Below are positions 59,054 through 64,000 of a DNA stretch of 64,000 bases, piece after piece (the stretch's first letter is position 1; the number at the start of each line of letters is the position of its first letter). Below the pieces are notes generated by a model. It saw nothing but the letters and a program-made list of their open reading frames with translations. It ran no database searches and had not been told where the DNA came from. The translations under genes were made by a program, and so were the position numbers. Source of the stretch: Aliishimia sp965656085 (GTDB lineage: Bacteria > Pseudomonadota > Alphaproteobacteria > Rhodobacterales > Rhodobacteraceae); contig CBFHJA010000015.1 of assembly GCA_965656085.1 (NCBI GenBank), positions 28,395 to 92,394 on the forward strand, written 5' to 3'.

Positions 59054-60625
59054 CTAGAAATCCGTCGGAGCGCCGCCTTCGGCTTTGCGGCGCGCAACGT
59101 ACTCCGCCAAGGCCTCCTTGCGCCCGGCCTCCATGGGCGGCGCTTCGAAACTGCCGATGATATCCTTGAACACACCATGGGCCCGCTCGGCGGTCCATGT
59201 CGCCCCTGCCGCCTCCCACGCTTCGAAATTCTTCCAATCCGACACGATGGGTTGATAAAACGCGGTGCTATAGCGGTCTTGCGTGTGCTGAATGCCGAAG
59301 AAATGCCCCGCGCTGCCGACCTCCTTGATCGCATCGAGCGCGATTGCGTCCTCGGAGGTATCGGTGATCACCGGGTCCATGTAGCGCTGGATCATCTGCA
59401 GGATTTCGCAATCCATCACGAATTTCTCCGGGCAGGCGATCAACCCGCCTTCGAGCCAGCCCGCCGCGTGATAGACCATGTTCGAGCCCGACTGCACCGC
59501 CGCCCAAAGGCTGTTGGAGGTCTCCCACATCGCCTGCCCGTCCGGCACATTCGCCGCGCAGACCCCCGACGCGCGCATCGGCAGGCCATAGAACCGGGCC
59601 ATCTGCCCGGTCATCTGCGTCGAGCGCATGTATTCGGGGGTGCCGAAGGCCGGTGCGCCGGACTTCATATCCACGTTCGAGGTGAAGGTGCCGATCACGC
59701 AATGGCACCCGGGCTGCACGTATTGGAAGAGCGCGATCGCGCAGAGTGCCTCGGCGATGGATTGCGCCACCGCGCCCGCCATCGTCACAGGGGCCATCGC
59801 GCCCGCGAGGGTAAAGGGCGTGACCACCACCGCCTGTCCGCGCCGGATCAGCCGCAGGCAGCCGTCGATCATCGGGAAGTCATGCTTGAGCGGCGAGGTG
59901 GAGTTGATGTTGGTGTACATATAGGGTTTGGCGCGGAATTCCTCTTCCGTCAGCCCGCCCGCGATCTTCACCATCTCCATCACATCCTCGACCCGCTCGC
60001 GGCCGAGCGAATAGGCATGCATGACCTTGTCGGTCAGCGTGAGCTTGTCGTAGAGCACATCGAGATGGCGCACCGAGGCGTGGATGTCGCACGGCTCGAC
60101 CGGGTAGCCGCCCGCGAAGTGGATGCAGTTGAAATACTGCGTCAGGCGCAGCAGGTTGGCGCATTGCTCGCGGGTGCCGGCAACCTTCTTGCCGATCTCC
60201 AGATCGAAGTAGTTGGGCGGCGAGGAGACATTGCCGAACAGGATGTGATTGCCGCCCACGGGGATGTTATGCGCGGGGTTGCGCGCGGCGATCTCGAACT
60301 GGGACGGGGCCTTGGCGATCATCTCCGTGACGAAATCGCGGCCCATCCGGACGTTTTCCCCGTCGATGATGCACCCGGCATGCCGCAGGATCTCCAGCGC
60401 CTCGGGGTTGAGGAACTCGATGCCGATCTCTTCGAGGATACGCATGGCCCCGTCATGGATCGCGGCGACGCCCGCTTCGGTGAGCGGCTCGGTCGGGCGG
60501 TCGGTGTTCACAGGCACGCGCCAGGGCATCTGCTCGATGACGGCCGCGCCGCGCCGCGCGGCAGCCCCCGCACGTCCACCCCCGCGGGTCCTGCGGCGCG
60601 GGGCGGTTGTGGTTGCATCTGCCAT
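59054..60625 (-). CDS. MttB-family (trimethylamine methyltransferase-like) protein without pyrrolysine
   Basis: A 523-residue MttB-superfamily protein, with a basic N-terminus (RRRTRGGGRAGAAARR) and the typical ILEEIGIEFLNPEALEIL and FGTPEYMRST segments. The frame has no in-frame TAG, so it does not use pyrrolysine, as expected for the non-Pyl quaternary-amine branch (for example glycine betaine). AGGAGG precedes ATG 60625. No corrinoid protein or RamA-like activator is next to it, so the partner is elsewhere. Confidence 0.9.
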   Translation of the reverse strand: MADATTTAPRRRTRGGGRAGAAARRGAAVIEQMPWRVPVNTDRPTEPLTEAGVAAIHDGAMRILEEIGIEFLNPEALEILRHAGCIIDGENVRMGRDFVTEMIAKAPSQFEIAARNPAHNIPVGGNHILFGNVSSPPNYFDLEIGKKVAGTREQCANLLRLTQYFNCIHFAGGYPVEPCDIHASVRHLDVLYDKLTLTDKVMHAYSLGRERVEDVMEMVKIAGGLTEEEFRAKPYMYTNINSTSPLKHDFPMIDGCLRLIRRGQAVVVTPFTLAGAMAPVTMAGAVAQSIAEALCAIALFQYVQPGCHCVIGTFTSNVDMKSGAPAFGTPEYMRSTQMTGQMARFYGLPMRASGVCAANVPDGQAMWETSNSLWAAVQSGSNMVYHAAGWLEGGLIACPEKFVMDCEILQMIQRYMDPVITDTSEDAIALDAIKEVGSAGHFFGIQHTQDRYSTAFYQPIVSDWKNFEAWEAAGATWTAERAHGVFKDIIGSFEAPPMEAGRKEALAEYVARRKAEGGAPTDF

Positions 60626-60787
60626 GGAAGCCTCCTGCTCTGTCACCTCCTGACTATTTCAGTGCAAAACGGCCACTGATTGACGGTTTGCGACAGATCT
60701 TGTCGCGTTTCCCTTACCCCGCCAAACTGTCTCCCCCCTGCTCTGCGACCGCGCATACGGGCCCTGCCGGGCGCCGCAAGCGGCCGG

Positions 60788-61519
60788 TCAACCGGTCTGT
60801 GCAACGCCCAGCCATGCGGGCAAATGACCGATATCGGGGAGGACCGCGTCGGCGAAAGGCGCGAGCACGTCCGGGCCCGCGTAGCCGGTCAGAACGCCGA
60901 CGGTCATGAACCCCGCCGCGCGCCCGGCCTGCAGGTCGTGCAGGCTGTCACCGACCATCACGCAAGAGGCGGGCGGCAGGTCCATTCTCTCGGCGAAGGC
61001 CAGAAGCCCGCCGGGGCCCGGCTTGGCGCCATGGCCGCTGTCATAGCCCGCGATGAAGTCCAGAAGGCCCGTCACCCCTGCGGCGGACAGATGCGCGCGG
61101 GCGGGCATTTCCGCATCGTTGGTCAGCACACCGAGGCCGAGGCCTGCCGCGCGCAGAGCCTCGAAGAACGGCACGAGCGGCACCGATTCCACTTGTGGCG
61201 CCCGCGCGGCTTCCACGTTGAGGATATCGATCAGCCGCGACAGACCATGGGGGCCGTGGTCCGGCAGGAGGGGCAAGAGGCGGACCGCGACCTCCTCGGG
61301 CGAGCCGGCGATCACCACGCTGTCCGGCGCGAAGCTCTGGCGTTCGGTGTCGAAGCCGATGGCGGCGCCGAGGCGCTGCGCGTGGGCGTCATCCTGCGCG
61401 ATGCGGCGCAGGAAGGCTCTGGCCCAGGCTTCCCAGGTCCGCGCGAAATCGAACAGCGTGCCGTCCTTGTCGAAGAGCACGCCACGCGGTGCTTGCGCGG
61501 GGGGGCGGGGCGCGCTCAT
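60788..61519 (-). CDS. HAD-family phosphatase (phosphoglycolate phosphatase-like)
   Basis: A 243-residue HAD hydrolase. The nucleophile motif is VLFDKDGTLFDF, motif II is GVLTND, the Lys of motif III lies in GHGAKPGPGG and the acidic motif IV is VMVGDSLHDLQAG. The cap region is helical (IA/IB type). It overlaps the DUF3572 gene by ATGA. Substrate unknown; phosphoglycolate is the closest guess. Confidence 0.88.
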   Translation of the reverse strand: MSAPRPPAQAPRGVLFDKDGTLFDFARTWEAWARAFLRRIAQDDAHAQRLGAAIGFDTERQSFAPDSVVIAGSPEEVAVRLLPLLPDHGPHGLSRLIDILNVEAARAPQVESVPLVPFFEALRAAGLGLGVLTNDAEMPARAHLSAAGVTGLLDFIAGYDSGHGAKPGPGGLLAFAERMDLPPASCVMVGDSLHDLQAGRAAGFMTVGVLTGYAGPDVLAPFADAVLPDIGHLPAWLGVAQTG

Positions 61520-61797
61520 GTCCAGTGCACCTGCGCGCCGCCGGGCAAGGCGGCACGGGCTTGCATGAGCCGGTCATAGGCGAGGCTGTGCGCGTCGCAG
61601 AAGGCCATGACCCAGGCATCGTCCATAAGAAGGAAATCGAGCACCGAGGCGAGCAGGTCAGGCTCGCCGAGCCGCGCGCGCAGGTCTTGCTCGGAAAGCC
61701 CAGACGCGCCCAGAAAGACGGGCCGCAAGTCGTCTTGCCCAATGAGCCAGCCGACGGCTTGCAGGGCGATGGTTTCGGCGGACTCCCGCTGATGCAT
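61516..61797 (-). CDS. DUF3572 protein
   Basis: A 93-residue protein starting MHQRESAETIALQAVGWLIG; the ALQAxGWL segment and DLLASVLDFLLMDDAWVMAF are typical of DUF3572, common in alphaproteobacteria near divK/pleD. GGAG precedes ATG 61797 by 7-8 bases. It is divergent from the PleD-like gene, which agrees with that synteny, although divK itself is absent. Function unknown. Confidence 0.85.
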   Translation of the reverse strand: MHQRESAETIALQAVGWLIGQDDLRPVFLGASGLSEQDLRARLGEPDLLASVLDFLLMDDAWVMAFCDAHSLAYDRLMQARAALPGGAQVHWT

Positions 61798-61901
61798 AAA
61801 CTGCTCCTCAAGTTTTCCGAAAGAATGAAACTGTTTTTTAACGCTTGCCAGCAAAAAAGGAGGACAAGCCCATCCCGGGTCTTGGAAAAAGGACAGATCA
61901 G

Positions 61902-63386
61902 GTGAACGTCCCCGTCCTCATCGTCGATGCCAACGCCACAGGCCGGATGGCGCTCAAGGCCAAACTCGCCTCCGCCCTGTACGATGTCGTGCAGGCGACC
62001 AGCGGGGCCGAGGCCCTGCACCGCGTGCAGCAAGACGCACCGCAAATCGTGATCGCCTCCGATACGCTGCCCGACATGTCGCTGGCCGCCCTTGCCCGGG
62101 CGATACACCGGCGCGCCACCGACAGCGCCCCGCCGATCATCGCGTTGACCCAAAGCGCCGGCGGTCGGCTCGGTTTGCTGGACGCCGGGGCCGAGGATGT
62201 GTTGCCCCGCCCGGCCCATGCAGGCCACCTGATCGCGCGGATCCGCTCGGTGCTGCGCAGCCATGCCGCGGCCGCCGAATGGCGCCTGCGCGATCTGACC
62301 TCGCGGGCGCTCGGATTTGCCGAACCGGCGACCCTGTTCGACCGGAGCACGGAAGCGGTCCTGCTCGGCACGCCCGGCACCACGCTGCCGCCAAACCTCA
62401 TGACCGCGCTTGCACAAACCCCCGACCTGCATGTGACGCAGGCGCAGGTGCCGCAAGCCCTGACATACTTGCAGGGCACGCAGGGCCCCGATGTGGTGCT
62501 GTTCGCGCTGGACCCGGGCGCGCTCGGCACGCTCGCGGACCTGCGCGCCCACCCGGCCCTGCGCCGCAAGGCGTTGCTGGCAATCGCCCCGCACGGCGCC
62601 CATGATCTCGCCGCCAAGGCGCTCGATCTCGGCGCGGATGACGTGGCGCTCGCGCCCGCGCCCGGCCTCTTCGCCGCGCAGGACATGGCCGCCGAAATCA
62701 CCTTGCGGGTCCAGCGCCTGCAGATGCGCCAGCAGATGGCCCAAAGCCTGCGCACCACGGTGCGCCGCCGCGCCGAGGCCGCCCTGCGCGATCCGCTCAC
62801 CGGCCTGTACAACCGCCGGTATGCCCTGCCCCATCTGGCCCGCATCGCCGAACAGGCAGAGCAGACGGCGCGCCCCTTCGCGGTCATGGTCGCCGATCTC
62901 GATCACTTCAAACGGATCAATGACACCTATGGTCACGCCGCAGGCGATGCGGTTCTGGTCGAATGCGCCCGCCGCCTGCAGCAGAACATGCGCGCGATGG
63001 ACTTGCTGGCGCGGATCGGCGGCGAGGAATTCCTGATCGTGACGCCCGGCACGGATCGCCGGAATGCCCGGCAGGCGGCGGCGCGGCTCTGCGAGAAGAT
63101 CTCGGGCAAACCGTTCGTGGTCCCCGGTCTGGAAGGCCGGTTGACCGTGACGATCTCCGTGGGACTGGCGGTCAGCCACACGCAGGCGGACCTTTTCGAC
63201 ACAACTGCGGATCTGTCGGAGCCCGAACAGGTCCTGCAGCGCGCGGACCGGGCGCTCTACGAGGCGAAACGGTCCGGGCGCAACCGCTTCAGCTTTGAGC
63301 GCAGCGAGCAGCGGCGCGCGCGCTGCACATGGCCCGGCACAGGCAGCTACTCTACTCTCGCGGAGACCCCGGCGAGCGTGCGCTGA
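61902..63386 (+). CDS. pleD: PleD-like response regulator diguanylate cyclase
   Basis: Two receiver domains followed by GGDEF output, 494 residues. The first receiver starts VPVLIVDANATGRMAL and has an acceptor in IVIASDTLPDM; the second receiver lacks clear acceptor residues. The cyclase site is ARIGGEEFLIVTPG with an inhibitory RxxD (RAMD) five residues before. GTG 61902 has AAAGGA 8 bases upstream and matches the PleD start; ATG 61845 falls in the divergent leader. PleD governs pole development and surface behaviour by c-di-GMP. Its 3' end overlaps the next, convergent gene by 35 bases. Confidence 0.9.
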   Translation: MNVPVLIVDANATGRMALKAKLASALYDVVQATSGAEALHRVQQDAPQIVIASDTLPDMSLAALARAIHRRATDSAPPIIALTQSAGGRLGLLDAGAEDVLPRPAHAGHLIARIRSVLRSHAAAAEWRLRDLTSRALGFAEPATLFDRSTEAVLLGTPGTTLPPNLMTALAQTPDLHVTQAQVPQALTYLQGTQGPDVVLFALDPGALGTLADLRAHPALRRKALLAIAPHGAHDLAAKALDLGADDVALAPAPGLFAAQDMAAEITLRVQRLQMRQQMAQSLRTTVRRRAEAALRDPLTGLYNRRYALPHLARIAEQAEQTARPFAVMVADLDHFKRINDTYGHAAGDAVLVECARRLQQNMRAMDLLARIGGEEFLIVTPGTDRRNARQAAARLCEKISGKPFVVPGLEGRLTVTISVGLAVSHTQADLFDTTADLSEPEQVLQRADRALYEAKRSGRNRFSFERSEQRRARCTWPGTGSYSTLAETPASVR

Positions 63387-63831
63387 AGCTTTCGAGCCGG
63401 CGGGCATAGGCGGCGCGCTCTGCCGCCGACATGGCCAGAACCCGCGCCTGCCATGCCTCGGACACAGCGCCGAGGCGCGCGCTGGCCTGCATGCGCTGCT
63501 CGGTTGCGAGTGCCCGCACGGCATCCGCGTCGAGCGGCTCGGCGCTCAGAGCCTCCACCAGACGCGCGATGCGCTGGCCTGCCTCCGGCGCTGTATCGGG
63601 ACGTGCGGCGCGCGCGGCACGGAACACCGCGCGGCGATCCTCCGGCTCCAGCGCCCGCAGCAGCGCGGGCCCGGCCAAGCGGTCCGCACCCCCCCTCTCG
63701 GCCAGTCCGCCATGACGCCAGACCGCACCGGCCACAGCGCCCAGCACCGCGAGATTGAGCGCCAAAGACAGCGCAAAGAGCAGTTTCAGGCCAAGACGGC
63801 GCGTCTTCGGCTTCGGCGCATCAGTCTTCAT
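63352..63831 (-). CDS. Periplasmic heavy-metal sensor (CpxP/Spy-like) protein
   Basis: A 159-residue protein with one N-terminal helix (LGLKLLFALSLALNLAVLGAVAGAVW) and a helical tail rich in Arg/Ala, for example RALEPEDRRAVFRAARAARP. This matches heavy-metal-resistance/CpxP-like periplasmic sensors that act on an ECF sigma or anti-sigma pair. ATG 63831 overlaps the stop of the gene before it. Its metal is unknown. Confidence 0.75.
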   Translation of the reverse strand: MKTDAPKPKTRRLGLKLLFALSLALNLAVLGAVAGAVWRHGGLAERGGADRLAGPALLRALEPEDRRAVFRAARAARPDTAPEAGQRIARLVEALSAEPLDADAVRALATEQRMQASARLGAVSEAWQARVLAMSAAERAAYARRLESFSARSPGSPRE

Positions 63832-64000
63832 AAGATCCCTCCCAGGTCTCCAGCGCGCCGAACACGTAGAGCGCGTCATCCGTCACCGCGCTGAACTCAG
63901 CCGGGGCAGCCCAGAGCAGCGCAGGGTCCGGCAGGCTTTGCGGCCCGGTCACCCCGATCCAGATCCCCAGAAGGCCCGCTGCGACCACGCCCGCCGGGGC
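63821..64000 (-). CDS. C-terminus of a membrane protein, cut by the window end
   Basis: A frame open from base 64000 gives 59 residues including one helix (AGVVAAGLLGIWIGV) and ends LETWEGSYED at TGA 63821-63823. It overlaps the sensor start by 11 bases. It is probably an anti-sigma-like or hypothetical partner of the sensor. The N-terminus is outside the window. Confidence 0.6.
   Translation of the reverse strand, partial: APAGVVAAGLLGIWIGVTGPQSLPDPALLWAAPAEFSAVTDDALYVFGALETWEGSYED

Noticed and set aside
59054..60625. Pyrrolysine-containing trimethylamine methyltransferase
   Set aside because: No in-frame TAG and no pyl genes; it belongs to the non-pyrrolysine branch.

Overview
The window reads as chromosomal DNA of a Rhodobacteraceae (Roseobacter-group) alphaproteobacterium. 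It is GC-rich throughout and densely coded with short or overlapping gene junctions. The gene content fits that group: a 2,3-dihydroxypropane-1-sulfonate (DHPS) operon, TRAP and tripartite tricarboxylate transporters, an MttB-like methyltransferase, a PleD-type regulator, iron-box and Irr-box sequences, and a serralysin-type RTX protease. No rRNA, tRNA, CRISPR array, integrase or transposase was found. The species assignment is inference.

Layout. 1-5.4 kb: end of a glycan or glycolipid cluster (glycosyltransferase, UDP-sulfoquinovose synthase sqdB, sugar epimerase, methyltransferase, GT4 glycosyltransferase), running into an RTX metalloprotease on the other strand. 7.6 kb: the small haem-uptake gene hemP. 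7.8-19.5 kb: a divergent catabolic locus. An aldehyde dehydrogenase and a Tm-1-like protein are on the minus strand. A tctCBA transporter, cytochrome P450, glutamine-synthetase-like ligase, class I amidotransferase, IclR regulator and class III aminotransferase are on the plus strand. The enzyme set resembles the gamma-glutamylation (Puu-type) route for amines, with a P450 where an amine oxidase is expected. 19.8-31.3 kb: an acyltransferase and a UspA protein, then an almost complete DHPS pathway (small membrane protein, TRAP transporter, hpsN, hpsO, hpsP, suyA, suyB, comC) behind a LacI regulator with twin operators.

31.3-35.5 kb: a pqiAABC-like intermembrane lipid transport operon whose MCE protein has an unusual repeated helical tail. 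35.5-44.3 kb: a signalling operon with a 2459-residue hybrid histidine kinase carrying eleven GAF domains, a separate HPt protein and a response-regulator adenylate/guanylate cyclase. 44.5-48.8 kb: aconitase acnB, a DUF1289 Cys-rich protein, Dps and a hypothetical protein. hemP and the DUF1289 gene share a promoter/operator sequence, and dps has an Irr-type box, so there is an iron-control theme. 48.9-54.1 kb: an ABC importer, an EamA exporter and a multicopper oxidase. 54.2-57.0 kb: three unrecognised genes around a zincin metallopeptidase. 57.3-64 kb: an H-NOX/HNOBA-GGDEF pair, MttB-like methyltransferase, HAD phosphatase, DUF3572 protein, PleD-like diguanylate cyclase, a periplasmic metal-sensor-like protein and one gene cut by the window end.

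The strongest candidates for something undescribed are the P450/gamma-glutamyl amine locus with its paired 17-bp operators and structured intergenic element; a MITE-like element present twice in inverted orientation (about 19.6 and 57.1 kb), each copy between convergent genes; the 11-GAF kinase module; and the metallopeptidase trio. All functional statements rest on motifs and context read by eye; no database search was run.
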